Shown one piece after another: positions 1 through 7,773 of a stretch of DNA of 64,000 nucleotides; the first letter of the stretch is position 1, and every line of letters starts with the position of its first letter. A model generated the notes under the pieces. It made no database searches, had not been told where the DNA came from, and worked only from the letters and a program-made list of their open reading frames with translations. Both the position numbers and the translations under genes were made by a program. The stretch is from Halosimplex halobium (GTDB taxonomy: Archaea; Halobacteriota; Halobacteria; Halobacteriales; Haloarculaceae): contig NZ_JBLKNX010000007.1 of NCBI RefSeq assembly GCF_051414055.1, positions 1-64,000 of the forward strand, written 5' to 3'.

Positions 1-171
1 GCTCGCTCGGAGTTGGATCGACCGCACTCGACAGCGAGTGCTGAAAGCCCTCGGCCCGCTCGCTCGGAGTTGGATCGACCGCACTCGACAGCGAGTGCTG
101 AAAGCCCTCGGCCCGCTCGCTCGGAGTTGGATCGACCGCACTCGACAGCGAGTGCTGAAAGCCCTCGGCCC
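1..171. repeat. Tandem 57-bp repeat, three units
   Basis: Three near-identical units at 1-57, 58-114 and 115-171. The period of 57 is a multiple of three, so both strands stay open: the minus strand reads a 19-residue periodic peptide containing SERAEGF, the plus strand one containing LKALGPLA. The same 57-base period, with divergent sequence, is found in copies B, C and D. Coding is not shown; no convincing start site is seen here and the minus frame leaves the window. Confidence 0.9.
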
Positions 172-182
172 GCTCGCGGTCG

Positions 183-236
183 CTGAGCGACATATCCGCG
201 CTCTCCGCACCGCCCGCGCGGATAAGGGTCGCTCAG
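183..236. repeat. Two-tier hairpin of repeat copy A
   Basis: Outer arms CTGAGCGAC (183-191) and GTCGCTCAG (228-236), inner arms TATCCGCG (193-200) and CGCGGATA (217-224), loop about 16 bases. Equivalent hairpins are in copies B, C and D, where outer arms GAC/GTC become GGG/CCC, so pairing is kept while sequence changes. Confidence 0.85.
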
Positions 237-437
237 ACGACTGAACTGCGCGCGAGCGCGCCTCGCCCTTTCAGTCCGCCAGGACCGCTACCGCGCCGCA
301 CCCGCCCCGGACAGCAACCGTAGACAGCCACGAGCCTCCCCAACCGATTCGCGACACGCGAGTCGCGAATCCCTCGCGCGACTGTTTCGAGCGGCCCGCC
401 AGAGGGCGGGCACGCTCGACAGCGCACGCCAACCGCA

Positions 438-580
438 CCGCAACCGCTCACCGCAACCGCTCACCGCAACCGCTCACCGCAACCGCTCACCGCAACCGCT
501 CACCGCAACCGCTCACCGCAACCGCTCACCGCAACCGCTCACCGCAACCGCTCACCGCAACCACTCGCCGCAACCGTCTC
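438..580. repeat. 13-bp tandem repeat (minisatellite)
   Basis: Nine perfect copies of CCGCAACCGCTCA fill 438-554, followed by two degenerate copies to 580. It begins within the CA-rich end of repeat copy A and stops 48 bases before the pgi stop codon. The other copies have only the seed sequence AACCGCACCGC, so expansion seems local. There are no spacers, so it is not a CRISPR array. Confidence 0.95.
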
Positions 581-627
581 CCCTGCACGCCAGCGGTGAC
601 GCTGGTCGAGACTCCTTCGCTCGCCGG

Positions 628-1923
628 CTACTCGACCACGAGTTCCGTCTTCTCGGCCACCGCGTCGGCCTCTGCGAAGTCGCCGCCGCCGAGCAGGCCG
701 CGGGCGGCCTTCTTGCCCCACTCGACCGCGGGCTGGGTGAACGTCTCGACGCCGTACAGTTCGCCGGCCAGCACGCAGGCGGCCTCCATGTCGAAGAGGA
801 GGCGTCCGACGCTCGCGGCGTCCATCGCGTCGATCTCGACTCGCACCGAGGGGCGCTCGGCGGCGGCGAGGCTCGCCTCGGTCGCCTCGAACTCCGCGTC
901 CAGCAGCGTGCCAAGGTCCTGCCCACCGAGGTACGCCAGGTCTTCTACGTCCGTCTCGGGGATCGGGCAGTCGGGTCGCTCGCGCGGGCGGACGACGGTG
1001 ACGAGCTTGTCGCGTGGCCCCGCCCGGTAGAGCTGCAACTGGGAGTGCTGGTCGGTCGCGCCGAGCGCGCGGGCTGGGGTCTGGCCCCCACCCTCTTTCC
1101 CGAGACTCTCGGCCCACAGCTGGGCGAACCACTCCGCGAACGACTCCAGCCCCTCGACGTAGGGCATCATCGCGTTGACGCTCGCGCCGCGCTCGTCCAG
1201 CGCGTAGGCGACCGCGCCGTAGGCGTAGGCCGGGCACTCGAAGAGGGACTCCGCGAGCGCGTCGGCGCCCGCGCGGCCGCCGGCGAGCAGTCCCTCCAGG
1301 TCGACACCCATGATCGCGGCGGGCACCAGTCCGACCGTCGAGAGCGCGGAGAACCGGCCGGGGACGCCCTCGGGCACGTCCAGCGCGGGGAGGTCCTCGC
1401 GCTCGGCCAGCTCGCGGAGCGGGCCGGACTCGCCGGTCGTCACGACCGTCCGTTCGGTCCAGTCGACGCCCGCCGATTCCATCGCCTCGCGGACCACCAG
1501 GAAGTTCGCCAGTGTCTCGGCGGTGGTGCCCGACCGCGAGACCACGTGGACGACCGTCTCAGCGAGGGGCAGGTCGTCGAGGAGTCGGTCCACGTGGGCC
1601 GGGTCAACGTTGTCCAGCGCGTAGTGGTCGACCGGCGAGTCGCCGGCCAGCGCCTCGGTGATCGTGACTGCGCCCAGCGCCGACCCGCCGATGCCGACGG
1701 TGAGGACGGCCTCGGGGTCGAAGCCGTCGACGGCGGCCTCGATCTCGGCCGCGTCGGCGCGTTCGGGGAGGTTGAGGGCGGCGTAGCCGAACTCGTCGTC
1801 GGCCATCCCGCGGGCGATCCGGTCGTGGGCGTCGGCGACGCGCTCGTCGAGGTCGTCGAGGGCCGCCCGGTCGATCCCGGGGTCGGCCTCGCTCGCCAGC
1901 GCGTTCCCGATGTCGACTCGCAT
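628..1923 (-). CDS. pgi: Glucose-6-phosphate isomerase
   Basis: Interconverts glucose 6-phosphate and fructose 6-phosphate in the cytoplasm (glycolysis/gluconeogenesis). The 431-residue product has the sugar-phosphate isomerase phosphate-binding motifs GIGGSALG (about 77-84) and SRSGTTAET (about 129-137), the segment PEGVPGRFSALSTVGL (about 184-199), a catalytic-type His in TDQHSQ (about 290-295) and a C-terminal EWGKK. Length and motifs match the short archaeal/bacterial PGI type. ATG at 1923 is chosen because the protein then begins MRVDIGNAL, typical of haloarchaeal homologues; the open frame extends further upstream but looks non-coding. Repeat copy A follows the stop codon. Confidence 0.95.
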   Translation of the reverse strand: MRVDIGNALASEADPGIDRAALDDLDERVADAHDRIARGMADDEFGYAALNLPERADAAEIEAAVDGFDPEAVLTVGIGGSALGAVTITEALAGDSPVDHYALDNVDPAHVDRLLDDLPLAETVVHVVSRSGTTAETLANFLVVREAMESAGVDWTERTVVTTGESGPLRELAEREDLPALDVPEGVPGRFSALSTVGLVPAAIMGVDLEGLLAGGRAGADALAESLFECPAYAYGAVAYALDERGASVNAMMPYVEGLESFAEWFAQLWAESLGKEGGGQTPARALGATDQHSQLQLYRAGPRDKLVTVVRPRERPDCPIPETDVEDLAYLGGQDLGTLLDAEFEATEASLAAAERPSVRVEIDAMDAASVGRLLFDMEAACVLAGELYGVETFTQPAVEWGKKAARGLLGGGDFAEADAVAEKTELVVE

Positions 1924-2059
1924 ACGCGGGTGGTCGCCCGGAGATGGGATAGTCCTTTTCGGGTCGGGCCGGCCGTCACGACGCGAGCCCGGACCGCTCC
2001 CGGACGGCCCTGACCGTCGAACGGGTGGTTTATTCCCGGCCGAACCGAACGCCCCGTAG

Positions 2060-2632
2060 ATGAGCGACGCCACGGACGAGGTCGGTGCGGACGGGGAGGT
2101 CGCGTCGGCGTCGAGCGACGAGGGCGCCGCGGAGACGTACAAGGGGATCCTCACGGCCTACCCCTACGCCATCCGTGCGAGCGACTCGCTGGCGTTCCGG
2201 ATCTACGCAGGCACCAGCGCGCTGTTCGGCGCCGGGATCGTCCTGCTGTTCACGTTCGCGGTCGTGACGCTGCTGGGCGCGACCGCCGAGGCGCCCGGCG
2301 GATCCTTCACCTTCTCCCGGGCCTTCTTCCTGTTTCTCATGCTGCTGGTCGTCGCGCCGCTGGTGGCCCCGGTGCTGTTCGTCGCCCGCCGCCACCGCCG
2401 GACCGGGTCGGACACCCGCTACGACCGGGGGATGGCCGCGACGGGCTACGGGTTCCTCCTGGCGATGTACGTCGCCCTCGTGATCACGACGCCGGCAGAC
2501 CTGCAGGAGGACCCCGGCGGCGCCCTCGGCGCGGTCGCCGAGTTCCTCTACGGGCTACCGAACGAGGCGGCGGTCGTCCCGCCGGTCGCCGCGGCGCTAC
2601 TGATCTACCTCACACATCGACAGCTCGGGTGA
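2060..2632 (+). CDS. Haloarchaeal four-helix membrane protein
   Basis: A 190-residue protein with an acidic Ala/Ser-rich cytoplasmic N-terminus (about 1-45) followed by four hydrophobic segments, near residues 50-75, 90-112, 128-147 and 165-185. A short basic loop (ARRHRRTGSDTR) sits between helices two and three. I recognise no catalytic motif or named family; it looks like a conserved haloarchaeal membrane protein. It is divergent from pgi, separated by about 135 bases, and is followed 83 bases later by a gene on the same strand. Confidence 0.8.
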   Translation: MSDATDEVGADGEVASASSDEGAAETYKGILTAYPYAIRASDSLAFRIYAGTSALFGAGIVLLFTFAVVTLLGATAEAPGGSFTFSRAFFLFLMLLVVAPLVAPVLFVARRHRRTGSDTRYDRGMAATGYGFLLAMYVALVITTPADLQEDPGGALGAVAEFLYGLPNEAAVVPPVAAALLIYLTHRQLG

Positions 2633-2715
2633 CCGGCGCGGCCCGAACGGACGAGGGGCCGTCGGCGCGAGTCGCCGTCGAAACGGGGAAAAGCCCGGAC
2701 CGGCTACGCACGCCC

Positions 2716-3174
2716 ATGAAGACCGGGACGTTCGTCGTCACGGAGGCCGACCCCGAGTCGGCGGTGTTGCGCGACGTGAGCGACGGGCAGATCCACACGC
2801 TCGGGAGCAATCCCGACCTGGAGGTCGGCGTCGCCGTCGAGGGGACGCTCGCGCCCGAGCCACCGATGGACGTGGTCTGGACCGTCGAGGAGATCGAGCG
2901 GCAGTTCACCGTCTCCGTCGAGGAACACGACGAACCGCCCACCCAGCGCGCCCGCGAGACCGCCGCCGACCAGCCCGTCGGCGAGGTGACCACCCACGAG
3001 CGCGCGGGGACGGGGGAAGTCCACGTCCTCACGGTCCCCGAGGAGTCGACCGAGGGCGCCGTCGCGGACGTGCGCGACGACGAGGCGACCGTCGAACGCG
3101 CCGCCCGCCTCGGCGTCGAACGCGTCGAGATCCGCTCGGAACCCGGCGTCGTGAGCGTCCGCTACCTGCCCTGA
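2716..3174 (+). CDS. Conserved haloarchaeal protein (DUF5812-like)
   Basis: Soluble acidic protein of 152 residues starting MKTGTFVVTEADP. From memory this resembles the haloarchaeal family DUF5812; no biochemical role is known to me. The first half (about 1-75) looks like a small beta-rich domain, ending in DVVWTVEEIERQF. The second half is charged and ends in a short strand-rich segment (RVEIRSEPGVVSVRYLP). ATG 2716 is preferred over an in-frame GTG at 2629 because that start would overlap the previous gene and add atypical sequence. Confidence 0.75.
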   Translation: MKTGTFVVTEADPESAVLRDVSDGQIHTLGSNPDLEVGVAVEGTLAPEPPMDVVWTVEEIERQFTVSVEEHDEPPTQRARETAADQPVGEVTTHERAGTGEVHVLTVPEESTEGAVADVRDDEATVERAARLGVERVEIRSEPGVVSVRYLP

Positions 3175-3266
3175 GTCCGGATTTCTACAGCGCTCCCTCT
3201 CACGGCCAGTCGCCGCTCGCGACAAACGAGCAAACATTCAAACGGCAGTCAGACAAACAGACAGAC

Positions 3267-3617
3267 GTGCCGATCGACATCGAGCGGTTCGAGCGCGAGG
3301 GGGAGTTCGGGAGCGAGGAGACCCACGCGACTCGAATCCTGGGGTTTCTCGCCGCGAACGACGACAAGGCGTTCCGGCGTGGCGAGATCGCCGCCGAGAC
3401 CGGCATCGACGCGGACACCGTGAGTTCCGTGCTGCATCGGCTGAAGTCGCGTGACCTCGTGCGACACAAGCGACCCTACTGGGCGGTCGGCGACCCGGAA
3501 CGGCTCCGCGAGGCGAGCGCGACGAGCGACTCGCTGGCCGCACTCAACGACCGGCTCGGGACCGAGGACATGGACGAGTGGCGCGAGGCGGCCGAACGGA
3601 GCGACGACGGGGAATGA
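3267..3617 (+). CDS. Winged-helix protein, probable antitoxin of a PemK/MazF pair
   Basis: A 116-residue protein with a GTG start. Residues about 20-75 form a MarR-like winged helix (TRILGFLAAND, RRGEIAAETGIDADTVSSVLHRLKSRDLV, then a wing ending YWAVGD). The acidic C-terminal tail (about 80-116) could bind the toxin. Its stop overlaps the next start (ATGA at 3614-3617), so the two are translationally coupled in the order expected for an antitoxin-toxin operon. The DNA before the start is AT-richer than its surroundings and contains direct CAGACA repeats that could serve autoregulation. The antitoxin role is inferred from context. Confidence 0.8.
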   Translation: MPIDIERFEREGEFGSEETHATRILGFLAANDDKAFRRGEIAAETGIDADTVSSVLHRLKSRDLVRHKRPYWAVGDPERLREASATSDSLAALNDRLGTEDMDEWREAAERSDDGE

Positions 3618-3940
3618 CGCTCGAACGCGGCGACGTAGTCGCGGTCAGCGACCCGTTCGACGACAACGAGACACGCCCGTTCGTGGTGGTCAACACCGAC
3701 GACCATCCCTTTCACGGCCAGCAGTACGTCGCGCTGATGCTCACTACCCGCACCTGGTTCGACGGGACGATCCCGCTCTCCGATGGTGATTTCGTCGAGG
3801 GCGGGGTTCCGGACGACAGTTCCGTCGTCCCGTGGGGAGTCGCGTCCCCCGGCGAGAGCGATGTCGGCGAGCGGTTCGGCCGACTCCGGTCGCCGACCGT
3901 CGACGACGCCGTCGAGGCGCTGACGACGTATCTCCGCTGA
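3614..3940 (+). CDS. PemK/MazF-family endoribonuclease toxin
   Basis: A 108-residue protein with the PemK/MazF beta-barrel pattern: it starts with RGDVVAVSDPFDDNETRPFVVVN, has a central VALMLTTRTW strand, and continues with a PWGV segment and a C-terminal helix (VDDAVEALTTYL). Family members cleave mRNA and are held inactive by the partner encoded just upstream. ATG 3614 is chosen because it gives the ATGA overlap and the canonical ERGDVV start; an earlier in-frame ATG at 3578 would lie deep in the partner gene. Confidence 0.85.
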   Translation: MTLERGDVVAVSDPFDDNETRPFVVVNTDDHPFHGQQYVALMLTTRTWFDGTIPLSDGDFVEGGVPDDSSVVPWGVASPGESDVGERFGRLRSPTVDDAVEALTTYLR

Positions 3941-3943
3941 GGG

Positions 3944-4282
3944 CTACTCCGTCGGGCCGCTCGCGCTCTGGACGCGCCAGCCGCCCTCTACCTCGCAGGA
4001 ATCACGGACTTCGTACTCGATGGTCGTCGAGTCGTCGACGGTATCGCCCCCCTCGACCGACTCGACTCGTAACGGCACGTCTAACGTGTCGCCGCAACAG
4101 CCGACGCCGGCGAACTGCTCGGTCGTCCCCCCTTCCTCGACGCGCCCGAGCGTCTTCCGCAGGTACGCGCGGAACGGCGACCCGTCGAGCTTGTCCCGGC
4201 CCCACGTACTGAGGTCCGAGGGGTAGGAGAGCACCACCTTCGTCGCTGCGTTTTCGGTCGGTTGCTGGTCCTGTCGACTCAT
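3944..4282 (-). CDS. Hypothetical haloarchaeal protein with a CC motif
   Basis: A 112-residue acidic soluble protein convergent with the toxin gene, with only three bases between the two stop codons. Features are an N-terminal polar region (QDQQPTENAATK), VVLSYPSDLSTWGRDKLDG, and GVGCCGDTLDVPLRVESVEGG with two adjacent Cys near residue 62. No family recognised. The start at 4282 gives MSRQDQQPTENA; the open frame continues upstream but shows no protein-like sequence. Confidence 0.65.
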   Translation of the reverse strand: MSRQDQQPTENAATKVVLSYPSDLSTWGRDKLDGSPFRAYLRKTLGRVEEGGTTEQFAGVGCCGDTLDVPLRVESVEGGDTVDDSTTIEYEVRDSCEVEGGWRVQSASGPTE

Positions 4283-4392
4283 CGATCCCAGTTGGGTCGT
4301 GACGCGGAAAGTGGTTCCGTCGGTCGCCGCGTTCGAGTCGAGACGGGGGCGTCGAGAGTCGGAGCGAACTGTTGCGGCGACGGCTGCGAACC

Positions 4393-6183
4393 TCAGATCA
4401 GGTCCTCGAACTCGTCCAGGAACTCGTCGTAGGTGTCGATGGCCGACTGGATCGGGTCGGAACTCGTCATGTCGACGCCGGCCGAGTCCAGCAGTTCGAG
4501 CGGGTACTCCCGTGAGCCGCTGGCGAGGAACTCCCGGTAGCGCTCGGCGGCCGGCTCGCCCTCCTCCAGGATGCCCTGTGCGAGCGCGACGGCGGCGGAG
4601 ATGCCGGTCGCGTACTGGTAGACGTAGAACGCCCGGTAGAAGTGCGGGATCCGCATCCACTCGCGGGCGATGCGGTCGTCCACATCGGCGTCAGCGTAGT
4701 ACTTCCCCTTGAGGTCGCCGTACAGTTCGTCCAGCCGGTCGGCGGTCAGCGCCTCGCCCTCCTCTTCGAGCCGGTGGGTCTCGTGTTCGAACTCCGCGAA
4801 CATCGTCTGGCGGAACAGCGTCGATCTAAATCGTTCGAGGTACTGGTTGAGGACGTGCCGGCGCAGCCGCTCGTCGTCGACCACGTCGAGCAGGTGGTGC
4901 GTGAGGAGCGTCTCGTTGACCGTGCTCGCCACCTCGGCGACGAAGATCTCGTAGGAGCTGTAGACGTACGGCTGGTGTTCGCTGGTGTACTCGGAGTGCA
5001 GCGAGTGGCCGAGTTCGTGGGCGAGCGTGTACATCGAGGCCACGTCGTCCTGGTAGTTCATCAGGATGAACGGCTGGGAGTCGTAGGTCCCACCGGAGTA
5101 GGCGCCCGACTGCTTGTTCTCGGTCTCGTACACATCGACCCACCGGGAGTCGAGTCCCTCGGCGAGCCACTCCTGGTACTCCTCGCCGAGCGGTTCCACC
5201 GCCCCCGTCACCCACTCGCGGGCCTGGTCGTACTCCACGTCGGGGCTCTCGCCCTCGACCATCGGGACGTACAGGTCCCACATCTTGAGTTCGTCCGCAC
5301 CGATGGAGCGGCGCTTGAGGTCGGCGTGGCGCTGCAACACGTCGAGGTTGTCGTCGACGGTGTCGACGAGCGTGTCGTACACCTCCACGGGGACGTTGGG
5401 GCCGTCGAGGGCGGCCTCGCGGGCGGTGTCGTAGTTGCGCGCCCGGGCCAGTTTCACGTCCGTCTTGACGCTGTTCCGGTAGGCGGCGGCGACGGAGTTG
5501 CGGTACTCCTCCCACTCGTCGTAAAACGTCTCGTACACGTCGCGGCGAAAGTCGCGGTCGGGGTTCTCCTGCAGCGTCGTGAAGTTGTTGAGGGTGATCC
5601 GCCGGGGCTCGCCGTCGGGGTCCTCGACGGTGGGGAACTCCACGTCGGCGTTGACGAGCATGTTGTACACCTCGCCGGTCGAGCCCAGCACCTCGCCCAG
5701 GTCCGCGAGCAGGTTCTCCACCTCGGCCGAGCGGGTGTGCGGTTTCATCCGTAGCACGTCGTCGAAGTAGTGCTCGTAGACCGCCAGGTCGGGATTCTTC
5801 TCGATGTACTGCTCGACAGTCTCGCGGTCCAGACTCTGGATCTCGGGTTCGAGGAAGCTGGCGGCCGAGGAGGCCTCCGAGGACAGCGACTGGGCCCGGG
5901 AGGACAGCGCCTGGTAGTGGCTGTCGGCGGTGTCCTCGTCGCTGCGCATCCGGGCGTAGGCGGAGACGTTCGCCACCTCGCGCATGATCGACTCGTAGGT
6001 CTCCAGGCAGTCCCCCAGGGTCTCGGGGTCGTCGGTCGCCCGCCCCTCGAAGGCGCGCAGGTCGTCGAGTCGCTCCTGGACGGACTCGAAGGCGGCCTCC
6101 CACTCCTCGTCGTCAGCGTAGAGGGATTCGAGCTCCCACTTGTACTCCTCGTCGATGTCGCCGCGCTCGGGCACGGAACTCAT
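4393..6183 (-). CDS. pepF: Oligoendopeptidase F (M3B metallopeptidase)
   Basis: Cytoplasmic zinc peptidase that cleaves medium-sized peptides. The 596-residue product has the usual PepF length and layout: an acidic helical N-terminal lobe (EEYKWELESLY...), then the zinc motif HELGHSLH with His389, Glu390 and His393. The downstream YEIFVAEVASTVNE supplies the third ligand Glu (about 417). The C-terminal segment HFYRAFYVYQYATG is the M3 substrate-binding Tyr/His region. There is no signal peptide. It is divergently transcribed from the M28 peptidase gene, with 118 bases between starts. Confidence 0.95.
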   Translation of the reverse strand: MSSVPERGDIDEEYKWELESLYADDEEWEAAFESVQERLDDLRAFEGRATDDPETLGDCLETYESIMREVANVSAYARMRSDEDTADSHYQALSSRAQSLSSEASSAASFLEPEIQSLDRETVEQYIEKNPDLAVYEHYFDDVLRMKPHTRSAEVENLLADLGEVLGSTGEVYNMLVNADVEFPTVEDPDGEPRRITLNNFTTLQENPDRDFRRDVYETFYDEWEEYRNSVAAAYRNSVKTDVKLARARNYDTAREAALDGPNVPVEVYDTLVDTVDDNLDVLQRHADLKRRSIGADELKMWDLYVPMVEGESPDVEYDQAREWVTGAVEPLGEEYQEWLAEGLDSRWVDVYETENKQSGAYSGGTYDSQPFILMNYQDDVASMYTLAHELGHSLHSEYTSEHQPYVYSSYEIFVAEVASTVNETLLTHHLLDVVDDERLRRHVLNQYLERFRSTLFRQTMFAEFEHETHRLEEEGEALTADRLDELYGDLKGKYYADADVDDRIAREWMRIPHFYRAFYVYQYATGISAAVALAQGILEEGEPAAERYREFLASGSREYPLELLDSAGVDMTSSDPIQSAIDTYDEFLDEFEDLI

Positions 6184-6301
6184 GGCACGGAGTTGGCGCC
6201 GTCGCGCCGTAAGCCGTTCGATGCCGGAAGGGCCGGCGAACGGTGGACGCCGAGAGCGGCGGACAGCCCACGCTTTTATCGCCGGCGACGCCAGGGACGG
6301 T

Positions 6302-7726
6302 ATGGACGGATTCGACGCCGGCGGGTCGCTCGCCGGCGACGACCCGGCGGCCGCACCGCTGGGGCGCGCCTGGCTCGCCGACGACTCGTGGGAGCTGTTG
6401 ACGCGGCTGACCGAGCTCGACGACCGGCTGGGCGGCCACCCCGGCGACCGCCGCGCGGCCGAACTCGTCGCCGACGCCTTCGAGTCGGCGGGCGTCCGCG
6501 CGGTCAGCGAACAGCCGTTCGACGTGAGCCGCTGGACCCGCGGGACGACCGACCTCGCCGTGAGCGTGCCCGACCGGGGCGTCGAGCGGTCGTTCGAGGC
6601 CGTCGCGCTCCCCTACTCGCCCGCCCACGAGTGCGAGGCCCCGCTCGTGGACGTGGGCTACGGCACGCCGGCGGAACTGGACGCCGCCGACGTGTCGGGC
6701 GCGGTCGCCGTCACGCGCACCGCGACGCCGCCGGACTTCGGCCGCCCCTACCACCGCGCCGAGAAGGTGGGCCACGCCGCCGCGGCGGGCGCCGAGGCGT
6801 TCGTCTTCACCAACCACGTCCCCGGCCAGCTCCCGCCGACCGGCTCCCTCCGGTTCGACGCCGAGGCCGCGATCCCGGGCCTCGGCGTGAGCAAGGAAAC
6901 CGGCGAGTGGCTCCGCGACTACGCGAGCGAGGGCGCCCGGGCGCACCTGCGCGTCGACGCCGAGACCGAACCCGGCACGAGCCGCAACGTCGTCGGCCGG
7001 GTCGGACCGGGGACGGAACCGGAGGCGGACTCCGACGACCGCGGCGAGCGAGCGGCGGACGAGCGCGACCGCGAGGTGGTCGTCGTGGCGCACTTCGACG
7101 CCCACGACGTGGGCGAGGGGGCGCTGGACAACGGCTGCGGGATCGCGACCCTGGCCGCCGCGGCCCGGATCCTGACTGCGATGGATCTCGACCGGCCAGT
7201 CCGCCTCGCGGGCGTCAGCTGCGAGGAGCTCGGACTGGTGGGCAGCGACGCGCTCGCCGACCGCCTCGACCTCGACGGCGTCCACGCGGTGGTCAACGTC
7301 GACGGCGCCGGCCGGTACCGCGACCTGACGGCGCTGGTCCACGGTTCGGAGGCGATGGGCGACCTCGCCGGGGGCGTCGCCGACGCGGTCGGTCACCCCC
7401 TCGACGTGCAGGAGCGACCCCATCCTTACAGCGACCACTGGCCGTTCCTCCGCGCGGGCGTCCCGGCGCTGCAGTTGCACAGCAGCAACCCCGACTCGGC
7501 GGGGCCGTGGGACCGCGGCTGGACCCACACCCGCGCCGACACCCGCGACAAGGCCGACCGGCGGACGCTCCGCGAGCACGCGATGCTGGTCGCCCTGTTC
7601 GTCCGCGCGGTCGCCGCCAGCGACCTGCCGCGGCTCGACCCCGGGGCGGTCCGCGACGCCCTCGAAGAGTACGGCGCCGACGAGGGGATGCGCGCCGCCG
7701 ACATCTGGCCCGACGAGTGGGCGTGA
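6302..7726 (+). CDS. M28-family aminopeptidase-like zinc peptidase
   Basis: A 474-residue protein. Residues about 30-200 contain a PA-like insert domain. The M28 catalytic core follows, with metal ligands in VVVVAHFDAHDVGEGALDNGCG (His, Asp), SCEELGLVGS (Glu-Glu), VNVDGAG (Asp) and HPYSDHWPF (His). These five positions are complete, so activity on exposed N-termini or small peptides is likely. No signal peptide is visible. ATG 6302 is chosen as the first Met before the acidic FDAGGSLAGDD segment; an open extension back to 6140 overlaps the pepF start and looks spurious. Confidence 0.88.
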   Translation: MDGFDAGGSLAGDDPAAAPLGRAWLADDSWELLTRLTELDDRLGGHPGDRRAAELVADAFESAGVRAVSEQPFDVSRWTRGTTDLAVSVPDRGVERSFEAVALPYSPAHECEAPLVDVGYGTPAELDAADVSGAVAVTRTATPPDFGRPYHRAEKVGHAAAAGAEAFVFTNHVPGQLPPTGSLRFDAEAAIPGLGVSKETGEWLRDYASEGARAHLRVDAETEPGTSRNVVGRVGPGTEPEADSDDRGERAADERDREVVVVAHFDAHDVGEGALDNGCGIATLAAAARILTAMDLDRPVRLAGVSCEELGLVGSDALADRLDLDGVHAVVNVDGAGRYRDLTALVHGSEAMGDLAGGVADAVGHPLDVQERPHPYSDHWPFLRAGVPALQLHSSNPDSAGPWDRGWTHTRADTRDKADRRTLREHAMLVALFVRAVAASDLPRLDPGAVRDALEEYGADEGMRAADIWPDEWA

Positions 7727-7773
7727 ACGTCGGTCCGGTGGCCGCGGGGACCCCCGCTACCGACGAGCGCGGC

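Larger units (their letters stand above)
1..433 (-). repeat. Long modular intergenic repeat, copy A
   Basis: Non-coding stretch downstream of the pgi stop codon. Read on the minus strand (the orientation shared with pgi) it holds a GC palindrome region, a CA/GT-rich tract, a two-tier hairpin and three tandem 57-base units that run off the left edge. The same blocks in the same order recur near 9.9-10.3, 30.0-30.3, 49.8-50.3 and, shortened, 59.8-60.1 kb. A perfect 9-bp inverted repeat lies at 347-355/362-370. I do not recognise the family. Confidence 0.85.

Noticed and set aside
38..244. Short open frame in repeat copy A (LKALGPLARS repeats)
   Set aside because: Generated by the 57-base tandem repeat; the sister frame at 10102-10305 ends alike only because the DNA is repeated. 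No independent evidence for translation of this strand.
1..433. Replication origin
   Set aside because: No orc1/cdc6 gene or recognisable origin-recognition boxes in the window, and the repeat occurs five times.
438..580. Possible CRISPR array
   Set aside because: Units are 13 bases and contiguous with no spacers.
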